The notes: generated by a model not told the origin, from the letters alone. Positions 9,507 through 18,467 are shown, counted from the first letter of the stretch. The stretch is DNA of 64,000 nucleotides from Neobacillus sp. Marseille-Q6967 (GCF_946151075.1 NZ_OX267715.1:2705881-2769880), one strand, 5' to 3'. Numbers and translations are program-made.

Positions 9507-11048
9507 TTATACAGGATAAACAGGGTGTTTACGATGACTAAAATTCATTTCTTTTGTTTCATAAAAAGCAAAGCGCTGAATTAGTACTTTTCGAAGTTCT
9601 GAAGCCGCGACAATTTCATCGACAATTAACTCAGATGCCAGCTTATAAATATCTATATGCTCTTTATATTCCTGGTGTTTGGCTTGTACAAAAGCTATTC
9701 TTTCTTTTGGGTCTTCTATTTCATTAATTTTATTTGAGTAAACGGCATTTACGGCAGCTTCAGGTCCCATTACGGCAATTTGTGCTGTAGGCAGCGCGAT
9801 GCAGCAATCTGGCTCAAAAGCCGGGCCCGCCATTGCATAAAGTCCAGCACCATAAGCCTTTCTAACCACTACAGATATTTTGGGCACCGTTGCCGAACTC
9901 ATGGCAGCGATCAACTTTGCTCCATGGCGTATGATACCGGCACGCTCTACCTTTGTACCAATCATAAAGCCAGGGACATCAGCAAGGAACAACAGTGGAA
10001 TATGGAAAGCATCACAAAGTTGGATGAACTTTGCCCCTTTATCAGCGGAGTCAACAAATAAAACACCGCCTTTTGTTTTTGGCTGATTGGCAACAATCCC
10101 CACGACTCTGCCATCCATTCTGGCAAATCCAGTAATCAGCTCTGGGGCAAATAATCTCTTTATTTCATAAAAACTATCTTTGTCTATCAGGCGGTCAATC
10201 GCCTCGTACATATCAAATGGCGCATTTTGATTTTCAGGAATAATCGATTCTAAATCACGCCCCTCTTTCGGTAATAAACCGTTAACCCTTTTCGTTTTTT
10301 CCATAAAGCTAGAAGGAAAGTTACCAATATATCTTTTGGCTGACTCAATCGCCTCTTCCTCGCTATAGCTTAAGACATCACCACATCCGCTGATCGTACA
10401 GTGCATGCGTGCACCGCCCATTTCCTCCAGCGTTACCTTTTCGCCAATAACCTTTTCTGCCATTCTTGGTGATCCAAGGTACATGGAGGCATTTTGATCC
10501 ACCATTATGACAACATCACAAAACGCAGGGATATAGGCCCCGCCAGCTGCGGATGGTCCAAATAAAATACAAACCTGTGGAATCATGCCTGACAACTTAA
10601 CTTGGTTATAAAAGATTCTTCCTGCACCGCGTCGGTTAGGAAACATCTCTAATTGATCGGTAATTCTCGCTCCCGCCGAATCTACAAGGTAAAACATGGG
10701 AACCTTTAACTTTTCTGCAGTTTCCTGAATCCTAATAATTTTTTCAACCGTTCGTGCACCCCATGAACCTGCTTTTATGGTAGAGTCATTAGCCATTACA
10801 CATACAGTTTGGCCGTTAATTTTTCCGATTGCCGTAACAACACCATCAGCAGGTAAATCACCTGCCTGGACGTTTGCAAATTTACCATCTTCTTCATACA
10901 TTCCGTTATCAAATAACAATGCAAGACGGTCGCGAACAAATAGTTTGTTTTGTTGTTTTAATTTTTCATGATACTTCGGATGCCCGCCTGCTTCTATTTC
11001 TTTGCGCTTTTGGATTAACTGCTCTGTTAGCGTATTTATTTTTGTCAT
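9507..11048 (-). CDS. Acyl-CoA carboxylase, carboxyltransferase subunit
   Basis: Carboxyltransferase of a biotin-dependent acyl-CoA carboxylase, moving carboxyl from carboxybiotin to an acyl-CoA. 513 residues with both halves of the fused beta/alpha-type crotonase fold: FGPSAAGGAYIPA (about 180-195) and the second-half GARHGAKL/AGLYAMAGPAF region. This fused architecture is that of propionyl- or methylcrotonyl-CoA carboxylases (PccB and YngE types), not of the split AccA/AccD enzyme. It is last of three genes with the carrier and biotin carboxylase. The substrate cannot be read from the sequence; a role in branched-chain amino acid or fatty acid breakdown is likely. Confidence 0.87.
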   Translation of the reverse strand: MTKINTLTEQLIQKRKEIEAGGHPKYHEKLKQQNKLFVRDRLALLFDNGMYEEDGKFANVQAGDLPADGVVTAIGKINGQTVCVMANDSTIKAGSWGARTVEKIIRIQETAEKLKVPMFYLVDSAGARITDQLEMFPNRRGAGRIFYNQVKLSGMIPQVCILFGPSAAGGAYIPAFCDVVIMVDQNASMYLGSPRMAEKVIGEKVTLEEMGGARMHCTISGCGDVLSYSEEEAIESAKRYIGNFPSSFMEKTKRVNGLLPKEGRDLESIIPENQNAPFDMYEAIDRLIDKDSFYEIKRLFAPELITGFARMDGRVVGIVANQPKTKGGVLFVDSADKGAKFIQLCDAFHIPLLFLADVPGFMIGTKVERAGIIRHGAKLIAAMSSATVPKISVVVRKAYGAGLYAMAGPAFEPDCCIALPTAQIAVMGPEAAVNAVYSNKINEIEDPKERIAFVQAKHQEYKEHIDIYKLASELIVDEIVAASELRKVLIQRFAFYETKEMNFSHRKHPVYPV

Positions 11049-11069
11049 GATTTTCCCCCTTAAAAACCA

Positions 11070-11282
11070 CTATTCAAGTACGATTAAAACATCGCCCTCG
11101 TTAACAAAATCACCAATTGATACCTTTACTTCTTTTACGGTTCCACTAAAACCGCTTTCGATAGGAATTTCCATTTTCATTGATTCAAGCAAAAGCACTT
11201 CTTGGCCATTACTCACTTGTCCGCCGCTTTCTACTAGTACTTTTAATACCGTTCCAGCCATTGTTGCAGTAATTTCATTCAT
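11070..11282 (-). CDS. Biotin/lipoyl carrier protein of the acyl-CoA carboxylase
   Basis: A 70-residue single biotinyl domain with the attachment motif ESMKM (Lys36 the predicted biotinylation site) and the flanking beta-hammerhead pattern. It is free-standing between the biotin carboxylase and the carboxyltransferase, the arrangement seen for YngHB in B. subtilis. Gaps of 14 and 21 bases to its neighbours indicate one transcript. YngHB-type proteins can be both biotinylated and lipoylated; which applies here cannot be told. Confidence 0.9.
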   Translation of the reverse strand: MNEITATMAGTVLKVLVESGGQVSNGQEVLLLESMKMEIPIESGFSGTVKEVKVSIGDFVNEGDVLIVLE

Positions 11283-11296
11283 ACCTTTTCCGCCCC

Positions 11297-12634
11297 TTAC
11301 TTTACTAATTTATTAATTAAAAAGTTTGTTGAATAATTTCCGCTTTTGAACTCCTCATTTTCAAGGATATTTAAAAACAGCGGCACATTTGTTTTAATAC
11401 CTTCAATTTTTACTTGCTTAAAAAATTCCGATGCTGCTAGTAAACTTTCACTCCTAGTTTTACGATAGAAGATGCACTTAGCAATCATTGGGTCATAAAA
11501 CGGTGTGACAGTATTCCCTTCATCATAGCCGGCATCAATTCTAACCCCGCTGCTATCACCCCAAGATAACGTTGTAATTCTTCCTGGTGAAGGAAAAAAA
11601 CGAGCAGGGTCTTCTGCATAAAGTCTAAATTCCATCGCATGTCCGAACTTCTGTATCTCTGGTTGTAATAATGGTAAATTTTCTCCCCGGGCAACAAGGA
11701 TCTGCCATTTTACAAGGTCAATACCAGTAATCATTTCCGTCACGGGATGCTCCACCTGAAGCCTTGTATTCATCTCCAAAAAATAAAAATTTTCTTGTTC
11801 ATCCACGATGAATTCAATCGTCCCAGCGTTAACATAGCTGACTGCTTTTGCAGCTTTTAATGCGGTATCATAAATTTTTTCCCGGGTTTTTTCTGATAAA
11901 AATGGTGAAGGTGATTCTTCTATCACCTTTTGATGCCTTCTTTGAATCGAGCAATCCCTTTCAAACAGGTGTACGATGTTTCCACTATCATCACCAAAGA
12001 TTTGAACTTCGATATGCCGTGCATTCGGTATATATTTTTCAATAAATACCTGATCGGACCCAAAATAAGATAATGCCCGTTCCTTGGTGGAGGCGAAGGA
12101 TTTAACGAGCGCTTGCTCATTTTCGCAAAGAATCATTCCAATGCCACCGCCGCCGCTGCTTGCCTTTAGCATAACTGGATACTTTATTGCATCTGCAAGA
12201 CTGCATGCCTCTTCAATCGTTGTCAATCCATTGCTGCTCCCAGGAACTACAGGTACCCCTGCCTCCTCCATCGTTTTGCGGGAAACAATTTTCTCACCCA
12301 TCAGTTTAATCGTTTCAGGTCTTGGACCAATGAACTTGATGCCTTCTTTTAGTACCTTTGCGGCAAATTCTGCATTTTCAGAAAGGAAACCGTAACCCGG
12401 ATGAACCGCATCCACATTTTCATTTTTAGCGATCTCCATGATTTTTTCAGACTGCAAATATGATTTGGCAACTGGAGCTTCCCCGATACATAACGCTTTA
12501 CCTGCAGTTTTTACAAACGGCATATCTCTATCCGCCTCTGAATAAATCGCTACCGTTTCAATCCCCATCTGATGGCAGGTCTTGATAATCCGAAGTGCAA
12601 TTTCCCCACGATTGGCTATAAGAATTTTTTGCAC
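11297..12634 (-). CDS. Acyl-CoA carboxylase, biotin carboxylase subunit
   Basis: ATP-dependent biotin carboxylase, first half-reaction of the carboxylase encoded with the next two genes. 445 residues: N-terminal pre-ATP-grasp domain (KILIANRGEIALR), glycine-rich ATP-grasp loop GGGGIGM (about 160-166), EMNTRLQVEHPVTE (about 287-300), and the C-terminal biotin carboxylase domain. It starts at GTG after AAAGGGGAAG. The short C-terminus and partner genes fit a degradative acyl-CoA carboxylase (YngH type); the housekeeping AccC normally sits beside AccB. Confidence 0.88.
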   Translation of the reverse strand: MQKILIANRGEIALRIIKTCHQMGIETVAIYSEADRDMPFVKTAGKALCIGEAPVAKSYLQSEKIMEIAKNENVDAVHPGYGFLSENAEFAAKVLKEGIKFIGPRPETIKLMGEKIVSRKTMEEAGVPVVPGSSNGLTTIEEACSLADAIKYPVMLKASSGGGGIGMILCENEQALVKSFASTKERALSYFGSDQVFIEKYIPNARHIEVQIFGDDSGNIVHLFERDCSIQRRHQKVIEESPSPFLSEKTREKIYDTALKAAKAVSYVNAGTIEFIVDEQENFYFLEMNTRLQVEHPVTEMITGIDLVKWQILVARGENLPLLQPEIQKFGHAMEFRLYAEDPARFFPSPGRITTLSWGDSSGVRIDAGYDEGNTVTPFYDPMIAKCIFYRKTRSESLLAASEFFKQVKIEGIKTNVPLFLNILENEEFKSGNYSTNFLINKLVK

Positions 12635-12709
12635 AGCTCTTCCCCTTTCAACCTAAATAAAGCCTCACCCGATATATTTCTACACGATTCTCAGAATTTC
12701 CTGCAAATT

Positions 12710-12724
12710 TAGAAAACGCTTTCT
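12710..12724 (-). promoter_or_regulatory. cre-like site upstream of the acyl-CoA carboxylase genes
   Basis: tagaaaacgctttct, a near-palindrome matching the catabolite responsive element consensus at all but one defined position (the first TG is AG), about 75-90 bases upstream of the biotin carboxylase start. This suggests CcpA repression on preferred sugars, which would suit a degradative pathway. Binding is inferred. Confidence 0.5.
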
Positions 12725-12875
12725 TTTGATTTATTTAAAGAATTTTTCGTTTATTTGTTATATAATAATATTAATTCATTTTGAATAATTTCTTAATATT
12801 TCATCTTCATATTATTCAATTAGAAATGAATATATACGACTTAATAATAGCGATCATTATTTAGGAGGACATGAC

Positions 12876-13352
12876 ATGAAAGTAAAAGTTGAAAAGCTAA
12901 AAGTAAATTTTAAAACCCTTGAGGAATTTAAAAAATTTAAAGAATATGGAATTCAAGAACTCTCCATGATTGAGGATCTTGAAGCAAATATGATTGAAGA
13001 TGATAGTGATTCACCTTTTTACGGTATTTATTTTGGGGACAAATTAGTTGCTAGAATGAGTCTTTATCAAATAGATGCTAAATTTGATCGTTATTTTTAT
13101 CCCCCTCAAAATTATTTAGAACTATGGAAACTCGAAGTCTTACCAGAATATCAAGGCAAGGGGTATGGCAAAGCACTGGTCGAATTTGCCAAAAGTTTCG
13201 GACTTCCAATTAAAACAAACCCAAGAGTTAAGTCAAGCGGATTTTGGGAAAAGATGGACTTTAAAAATGTAGAGTATGACATGGAACGTGACCGTGGGGA
13301 AAACCCGCTCGTTTGGTATCCAGAGGGTGTTGAAGCCCAACATTCCTTATAA
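12876..13352 (+). CDS. ylbP: GNAT N-acetyltransferase (YlbP type)
   Basis: 158-residue GNAT protein. The acetyl-CoA pyrophosphate loop is visible as VLPEYQGKGYGKALVEFA (about 89-106), followed by the F-W-K-M segment typical of the C-terminal half. A strong TAGGAGG site precedes the ATG. Position next to gerR and panE matches B. subtilis ylbP. The substrate is unknown. Confidence 0.85.
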   Translation: MKVKVEKLKVNFKTLEEFKKFKEYGIQELSMIEDLEANMIEDDSDSPFYGIYFGDKLVARMSLYQIDAKFDRYFYPPQNYLELWKLEVLPEYQGKGYGKALVEFAKSFGLPIKTNPRVKSSGFWEKMDFKNVEYDMERDRGENPLVWYPEGVEAQHSL

Positions 13353-13355
13353 AGT

Positions 13356-13382
13356 AAAAAGCGGACATAATGTCCGCTTTTT
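13356..13382. terminator. Bidirectional terminator, ylbP / gerR
   Basis: Stem aaagcggaca with tgtccgcttt and a 3-base loop, A-rich on the left and T-rich on the right, between convergent genes. Confidence 0.85.
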
Positions 13383-14009
13383 CTATTTTTCAACTCTTTC
13401 GAGATTACCGTTTTTATCCATCTGAAATTTTACTTTTTGCTGGCGGTCTTCATCCTGCAGGACTACCATTTTCCTCGCTCTTTCCATGATTTCAATAAGA
13501 GAACGGTAGTCTTCTTCAATCGCTTTTAAATTTTTTGTTAGTCTTTCATTTTCGGCTGCAAGTGAGTATGCTTTCTTTTCTAATTCTTTTATTTTTTCAT
13601 TCGATTTTTCTTTTGCCTCTTCATAACGGCTGGATATCTCCGCTTTCTTGTGAAGCCCCTCTAAGTAATGAAGAACCGCCTGGAAGGTAATGGATTCCCC
13701 TTGTGCTTGAGGTGATGGAGTAATTTGGTCCTGTTGATATAACTCCTGACCGAGCTCGTTTTCTGCTGTGCTGCTTTGCTTTTTCAATTCCTTGCGTTGT
13801 TTTTTGGCTAACTCAATGCCGGATTTGTATTGTTTCCTAACAAATGAGTTCCACCGAAACCCGCATGCTGCTGATGTACGCGACAGCTGTTTTCCAACTT
13901 CCTCAAATGCCTGCAGTTGTGTCCCGCCTTCACGTATATGTCTTAACACAACTTCAGCAAGCAGTAAATCTTCATCTTGGGACCATGCATCTTGGCGAGT
14001 TGGTGACAT
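13383..14009 (-). CDS. gerR: RsfA-family sporulation transcription regulator (GerR/YlbO)
   Basis: 208-residue regulator with an N-terminal Myb/SANT-like domain (TRQDAWSQDEDLLLAEVV, then GFRWNSFVRKQY) and a long C-terminal coiled coil (about 125-185). Family members RsfA and GerR act in the forespore and mother cell; GerR modulates sigma-E genes. I start at MSPTRQDAW, eight bases after AGGAGGGATA, and not ten residues earlier. Position between ylbP and rpmF matches B. subtilis ylbO. Confidence 0.85.
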   Translation of the reverse strand: MSPTRQDAWSQDEDLLLAEVVLRHIREGGTQLQAFEEVGKQLSRTSAACGFRWNSFVRKQYKSGIELAKKQRKELKKQSSTAENELGQELYQQDQITPSPQAQGESITFQAVLHYLEGLHKKAEISSRYEEAKEKSNEKIKELEKKAYSLAAENERLTKNLKAIEEDYRSLIEIMERARKMVVLQDEDRQQKVKFQMDKNGNLERVEK

Positions 14010-14090
14010 CAGAATATCCCTCCTAGTGTTTTTATTCATACATATGCATCTACTAGAAAAGATAGACTGTTTACAGTTTGTCTTTTATTC

Positions 14091-14855
14091 TTATTTTTGA
14101 GTTTTTTTACCAATAAATTTTCGGACTTGCTCATGATGCGCTTCGCTTTCCCAAAGGAGTGCACAATTCCTGACTTCTTTCTCTATTCTTTCATACAGCT
14201 TATTTTCTTCCCATTTCCGAATCCAAATCATTTTATAAGATTCTAAAACACTTATATCGATGGACAAATGTTTTTCGAGATATTTTTCACAAGCTGATAG
14301 TGAATCACCGGAATATAATTGGTTTATAAAGCCAAATTGATGCATCTTTTCAGCTGGTTCGATTTCAGACTCCATTAATAGTTTCATGGCCGCTTGTGCT
14401 GGTAGTTTTTCAGCTAGTATGGAACCGCCGCCCCAGCCGGTTGTAATCGCCTGTTGACCTTGAACAAAGCCCGCTTTGCTCCCTTCTCTTGCTAAACGAT
14501 AGTCACAGGCAGCTGCAAGCTCACATCCGCCTCCAATGGCTGTTCCGTTCATAAGGGCAACCGTTGGTTTTGGTAAAGTTACTAATGTATAAAGGATATC
14601 AGCCATTTTGGAAAGCATCGTATAAGCTTCCTCTTTTGTCTTTAGAGCGTGAAAAACGGACAAGTCCCCTCCGGAACAAAAGGCATGACTGCCTTCACCT
14701 GTTATGACCAATGCTTTTATATCCTGTTCCTTTGCCCGTAAAATGGCTTCTTTTAGACCGTCCATTACGGCATAGTTAATGGCATTTCTTTTTTCACTTC
14801 TTGTGATCGTAAATAATAAATAGCCTTTCTCCCGTCTCTCAATTGTATATTCCAT
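14091..14855 (-). CDS. Enoyl-CoA hydratase/isomerase family protein
   Basis: Crotonase-fold protein of 254 residues. Oxyanion-hole segments are visible as FCSGGDLSVF (about 59-68) and NGTAIGGGCELAAACDYR (about 104-121). The usual second catalytic Glu region reads QGQQAITTGWGGG, where classical hydratases carry Glu, so the reaction cannot be assumed to be hydration. It may serve acyl-CoA breakdown along with the carboxylase 1.5 kb away, but they are not in one transcript. Confidence 0.8.
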   Translation of the reverse strand: MEYTIERREKGYLLFTITRSEKRNAINYAVMDGLKEAILRAKEQDIKALVITGEGSHAFCSGGDLSVFHALKTKEEAYTMLSKMADILYTLVTLPKPTVALMNGTAIGGGCELAAACDYRLAREGSKAGFVQGQQAITTGWGGGSILAEKLPAQAAMKLLMESEIEPAEKMHQFGFINQLYSGDSLSACEKYLEKHLSIDISVLESYKMIWIRKWEENKLYERIEKEVRNCALLWESEAHHEQVRKFIGKKTQK

Positions 14856-14911
14856 CGATATAACCCCTTTAGACCGAACTTAATTATGTATAGGTACTAT
14901 TATTACTAACC

Positions 14912-15042
14912 TGTTGATTTCCGCTCCAGGCGCTTCGCTTTCCGCGGGCGGTCCGGGGAGCCTCCTCGGCGCTAATGCGCCTGCGGGGTCTCCCCTGCCC
15001 CGTCCTCCCGCAGGAGTCTCGCGCCTTCCGCTCCAATCAACA
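14912..15042. repeat. Full-length GC-rich dispersed repeat (copy A)
   Basis: 131-bp GC-rich element in AT-rich DNA, bounded by inverted TGTTGATT and AATCAACA. The inner parts of both ends also match imperfectly (ccgctccaggcgc against gcgccttccgctcc), so the transcript would fold into long stems. Three short copies sharing both ends occur at 23324, 29570 and 41334. It has no coding capacity of its own. This is a MITE/REP-like intergenic repeat; similar elements are, to my recollection, widespread in Bacillaceae. Between the enoyl-CoA hydratase and rpmF nothing else is seen apart from this and the rpmF terminator. Confidence 0.85.
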
Positions 15043-15104
15043 TTGTTCCAAATTAACAATAACTTTAACATATTCTATTTATATATAAATTTTATTCATT
15101 AAAC

Positions 15105-15139
15105 GACAAAAGCACAAGGGTTTATATCCCTTGTGCTTT
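15105..15139 (-). terminator. Intrinsic terminator after rpmF
   Basis: Perfect 12-bp stem (aaagcacaaggg with cccttgtgcttt) with a short T-containing tail on the minus strand. Confidence 0.8.
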
Positions 15140-15154
15140 CTATCCTAATGGAAA

Positions 15155-15328
15155 TTAGTCGTTCACTACGTCTTTTCCTTTGTATGTTCCGCAAGCTTTA
15201 CATACGCGGTGAGCAATTTTCAATTCACCACAGTTTGGGCAACTTACCATACCAGGTACGTTTAATTTAAAATGTGTACGACGTTTTCTTTTTGCAGTTT
15301 TAGAAGTTCTTCTAAAAGGTACAGCCAT
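15155..15328 (-). CDS. rpmF: 50S ribosomal protein L32
   Basis: 57-residue L32 of the zinc-binding kind: basic N-terminus (AVPFRRTSKTAKRKRR) and a zinc ribbon CPNC-x9-CKAC (Cys pairs near residues 30-33 and 43-46). Start taken at MAVPF behind AAGGAGGTG; a GTG three codons earlier lies next to that site. It follows ylbN on the same strand, a pairing conserved across bacteria. Confidence 0.96.
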   Translation of the reverse strand: MAVPFRRTSKTAKRKRRTHFKLNVPGMVSCPNCGELKIAHRVCKACGTYKGKDVVND

Positions 15329-15417
15329 TCTTCCCACCTCCTTAAAGAGTATTAAGAAAGTAATGAAGGCCAGGAATGCTGGTTCTTCACTTTGCTTCTT
15401 GTTGTGACGCTTTTGAT

Positions 15418-15939
15418 TTACGAAGAAGAATTGTTTTCGTCAAAAAACTTTGCAAGTCCTGCTAATCTTGGGTCAATCTTGTCGGTACGTTCTTCTTCAG
15501 TTACAACCTCCCAATCCTTACCGGATTGTGGTGCCGCATCTTCATGATTGACATCCTCACAGAAAACCTGCATCGGAACTTCAAGTAAAAGGATTTCTCT
15601 AATGACAGGCATTAAATCAATCACATCACCTTTTACTTGATATACTTCCTCTTCCGTTTCATATTCTGATCCTTGTAAGAGGAAGGTTTCAGTTGTTTCG
15701 ACATTAATTGGAAGTTTTACATCCACTAAAGTACGAGAACAAGGAAGGATTAAATGACCCTCTATCCTAAGATGAAATGTCACTTTCGTTGAATCAATAT
15801 CTCCCCTGCCTGTAATATGCATCGGAGAGACTTCTCGAATCGTTGGATCAGTCTCTTTGATCTCGTCCACTCGAATCCTATCATCAATCAGAAAATCCTT
15901 GTTTCGATATTTCTGTAATTGGCTTAATGTCCATTTCAA
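15418..15939 (-). CDS. ylbN: YceD/DUF177 family protein (YlbN)
   Basis: 173-residue DUF177 protein with the typical central ILPCSRTLVDV segment and the C-terminal DPRLAGLAKFFD motif. The family is encoded next to rpmF in most bacteria and is linked to 23S rRNA or ribosome assembly in plants and E. coli; the exact role in Bacillus is not established. Start taken at TTG (MKWTLSQLQ), five bases after GGGGTGA; the GTG three codons upstream is part of that site. Confidence 0.88.
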   Translation of the reverse strand: MKWTLSQLQKYRNKDFLIDDRIRVDEIKETDPTIREVSPMHITGRGDIDSTKVTFHLRIEGHLILPCSRTLVDVKLPINVETTETFLLQGSEYETEEEVYQVKGDVIDLMPVIREILLLEVPMQVFCEDVNHEDAAPQSGKDWEVVTEEERTDKIDPRLAGLAKFFDENNSSS

Positions 15940-16198
15940 TTGAATCACCCCAAGGCAACAAAGGTAATTATAGCCTTCGATTAATTTTTTGTCAATGTTT
16001 TTTCTTTACACCCAAAAGTGGGTTTTTAACGTAAACGAACGAGACTCTCATAACAGTTTACCCAGTAAGATGATATTACAATCGTCTTAAGCCTGTTCAT
16101 TTAGAATTATTCTACTTTTGGAATTTTTTGCTATAATAACATTACTGTTATAATTTGCAATTAGTTACCAATTCATATAGAAGGAGTAGTTATTAAAA

Positions 16199-17413
16199 AT
16201 GAAAGCTGTCGGAGTAATCGTTGAATACAATCCATTTCATAATGGTCATGCCTATCATGTCCAATCGGCAAAGGAGGCCTCCGGGGCAGACGTTGTAGTT
16301 GCAGTTATGAGCGGGAATTTCCTTCAGAGAGGAGAGCCGGCTCTTGTGTCAAAATGGTACCGTACAAAAATGGCGTTACTAAATGGTGTCGATGTTGTGA
16401 TTGAACTGCCCTATCAGTTCGCTGTTCAAAAGGCAGAAACTTTTGCAAATGGGGCCGTCTCTATTTTAGACGCGGTTGGCTGTCATTCTTTATGCTTTGG
16501 CAGTGAGAGCGGCGACATTTTATCTTTTAAAAAGACTATTAAGTTTATTGAGCGAAATCAACAGCAATTAGATGACAATATACAAAAAAACATCAAAACG
16601 GGTGTTAGTTACCCTAAAGCATTATCGTTGTCTTATCAAGAAATGTCAAGCGGTGAGGAGTTTGTAAATTTAGCAAAACCCAATAACATCCTAGGCTACC
16701 ATTATATAAAATCATTATTAGAACAGAACAGTCATATTGAACCGCTTACGGTTCAAAGAAAAAATGCTGATTATCATGATGAACATTTTGCAACTGAAAC
16801 GATTGCGAGTGCTACAAGTATTCGAAAAGCATTGTTTTCGAATAACGAGGATCACCCTTCCATTGAACAGTATGTCCCTGAAACGACCTATCAATTATTA
16901 AAGGATTATCAATTTGATTTTGGAGGGTTTCACCGCTGGGAGAATTATTGGCCGCTTCTGCAATTCCGCCTGATTCAAAGCAGCCCTAACGAACTTCGGG
17001 AAATTTACGAAGTAGAAGAAGGTCTTGAACACCGATTAAAAGGAGCTGCCATTACATCTATCAGCTTTCAGGATTTTATGCAGCAGGTAAAAACGAAACG
17101 ATATACGTGGACAAGACTTCAGCGGATATGTGTACATATCTTAACCAATTCGAAGAAAGATGAGATGAAGACAGGATTGGAAAAAGCCTCCTATCTTAGA
17201 TTACTCGGGATGACACAGAAGGGAAAGGAATATTTAAATAAGCAAAAGTCTCACGTTAGTCTTCCCTTGGTTTCAAAGCTTTCCGCTTTTAAACAGCCCG
17301 TTATTATGCACGATATCAAGGCTTCGCAAATCTATTCATTGGGGCTGGGCAGTGCATCAGCGGCTAGACTATCTCAATTAGAATATAAACAACCGCCTAT
17401 TTATATAAAATAA
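16199..17413 (+). CDS. tmcAL: tRNA(Met) cytidine acetate ligase
   Basis: Makes N4-acetylcytidine at the wobble position of elongator tRNA(Met) from acetate and ATP (TmcAL, formerly YlbM). 404 residues. The nucleotidyltransferase-like N-terminus GVIVEYNPFHNGH (about 4-16) carries the HxGH adenylation motif, and FGSESGD (about 101-107) follows. A good AAGGAG site precedes the ATG. It is transcribed against its neighbours, as in B. subtilis. Confidence 0.93.
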   Translation: MKAVGVIVEYNPFHNGHAYHVQSAKEASGADVVVAVMSGNFLQRGEPALVSKWYRTKMALLNGVDVVIELPYQFAVQKAETFANGAVSILDAVGCHSLCFGSESGDILSFKKTIKFIERNQQQLDDNIQKNIKTGVSYPKALSLSYQEMSSGEEFVNLAKPNNILGYHYIKSLLEQNSHIEPLTVQRKNADYHDEHFATETIASATSIRKALFSNNEDHPSIEQYVPETTYQLLKDYQFDFGGFHRWENYWPLLQFRLIQSSPNELREIYEVEEGLEHRLKGAAITSISFQDFMQQVKTKRYTWTRLQRICVHILTNSKKDEMKTGLEKASYLRLLGMTQKGKEYLNKQKSHVSLPLVSKLSAFKQPVIMHDIKASQIYSLGLGSASAARLSQLEYKQPPIYIK

Positions 17414-17445
17414 AAACGATGGAGATTTCTCATCCATCGTTTTTA
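17412..17445. terminator. Bidirectional terminator, tmcAL / ylbL
   Basis: Stem aaaaacgatgga with tccatcgttttt, 9-base loop, between convergent stops. Confidence 0.9.
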
Positions 17446-18462
17446 TCTTTCCTTCAGTTTTTGTAAATAATTGACTGCATCATCAAAGGTATCGACAGGG
17501 ACGATCTCTATTTTGGAGTCAATATCTTCTGCTGTCTTTAATGCAGCGTTGTAATTGGAATCTGCTTTTCCTTTTTCATTTGGCGCAAAAAAGATGACTG
17601 CACCAGCTTTATCAGCCGCAACTATTTTTTGTTCAATTCCCCCTATTGGTCCAACCTTTCCCTTTGCATCAATCGTACCTGTACCTGCGATATTATACCC
17701 TTTAGTAAGATCCTGCTTTGTTAATTGGTTATAAATTTCTAGAGAAAACATAAGACCTGCAGAAGGACCGCCTATCTCATCTGTCTTAACCTTTACCTCT
17801 GGATCGACAATGATTTCCTTATCATCCGTCAAACTTATTCCAATTCCCACTTTAGAAGGATCGTCTTTAAATGACTGTACCTTTATATTAACCGTTTTCG
17901 TTGCTTCTTTCCTTTCGATTGTTAACGTTAATGATTCCTCCGCTTTTTTCCCCCCGACATATTGAATAAAGAATTCAGAAGAAGTAATCTGCTGCCCATC
18001 TACTTCAATGACACGGTCACCAGGTTGTATTTTCCCTTCCGCCGGCATTCCCGGCAGTACCTGGACAACATATACACCTTTATACTCGTAGTTGACCGGG
18101 ATACCTGCTTTTCGATAAGCTACTTCAATAGCATTTAATTTAGAACCTGCCATTAAATGCAGCTGCCTGGCATTATATTCTTCCTGTGTTTCCGTCTCAT
18201 GCAGTATGGCATCTAATGGATATAATTCTACATAATCAAAGAGTTTTGCTTCTAAGTAGGAATAGATATTGGCTCTCCCCATCCTTACCGTGGTCAGCAT
18301 AAAAGAACCCCTTGCATCATAGCCGTCTTCCACTTCAATAATGGGTTCCAGCTCTTTTGCCATTCCAGGTTTTGAAACATAATAGGGCAATGAATAGAAA
18401 ACACCTGCAAACATCGCTGCTAAAATTAGAATGGAAGCTCCTATAGAAATTTTTTTGCGCAT
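17443..18462 (-). CDS. ylbL: Membrane-anchored PDZ and Lon-type serine protease (YlbL)
   Basis: 339 residues: an N-terminal membrane anchor (about 7-27), a PDZ domain (about 120-190, with VQVLPGMPAEGKIQPGD) and a C-terminal S16 Lon-like domain with catalytic Ser in GGPSAGL (about 233) and the Lys in the IGGIEQKIVAA region. In B. subtilis YlbL degrades the division inhibitor YneA after DNA damage, together with CtpA. It lies five bases downstream of ylbK and is probably cotranscribed. Confidence 0.92.
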   Translation of the reverse strand: MRKKISIGASILILAAMFAGVFYSLPYYVSKPGMAKELEPIIEVEDGYDARGSFMLTTVRMGRANIYSYLEAKLFDYVELYPLDAILHETETQEEYNARQLHLMAGSKLNAIEVAYRKAGIPVNYEYKGVYVVQVLPGMPAEGKIQPGDRVIEVDGQQITSSEFFIQYVGGKKAEESLTLTIERKEATKTVNIKVQSFKDDPSKVGIGISLTDDKEIIVDPEVKVKTDEIGGPSAGLMFSLEIYNQLTKQDLTKGYNIAGTGTIDAKGKVGPIGGIEQKIVAADKAGAVIFFAPNEKGKADSNYNAALKTAEDIDSKIEIVPVDTFDDAVNYLQKLKER

Positions 18463-18467
18463 ACCTT

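Noticed and set aside
14914..15102. Reading frames in both directions across the full-length repeat
   Set aside because: Pro/Gly/Arg/Ala-rich translation comes from the GC-rich repeat itself; no ribosome binding site and no conservation of frame with the short copies.
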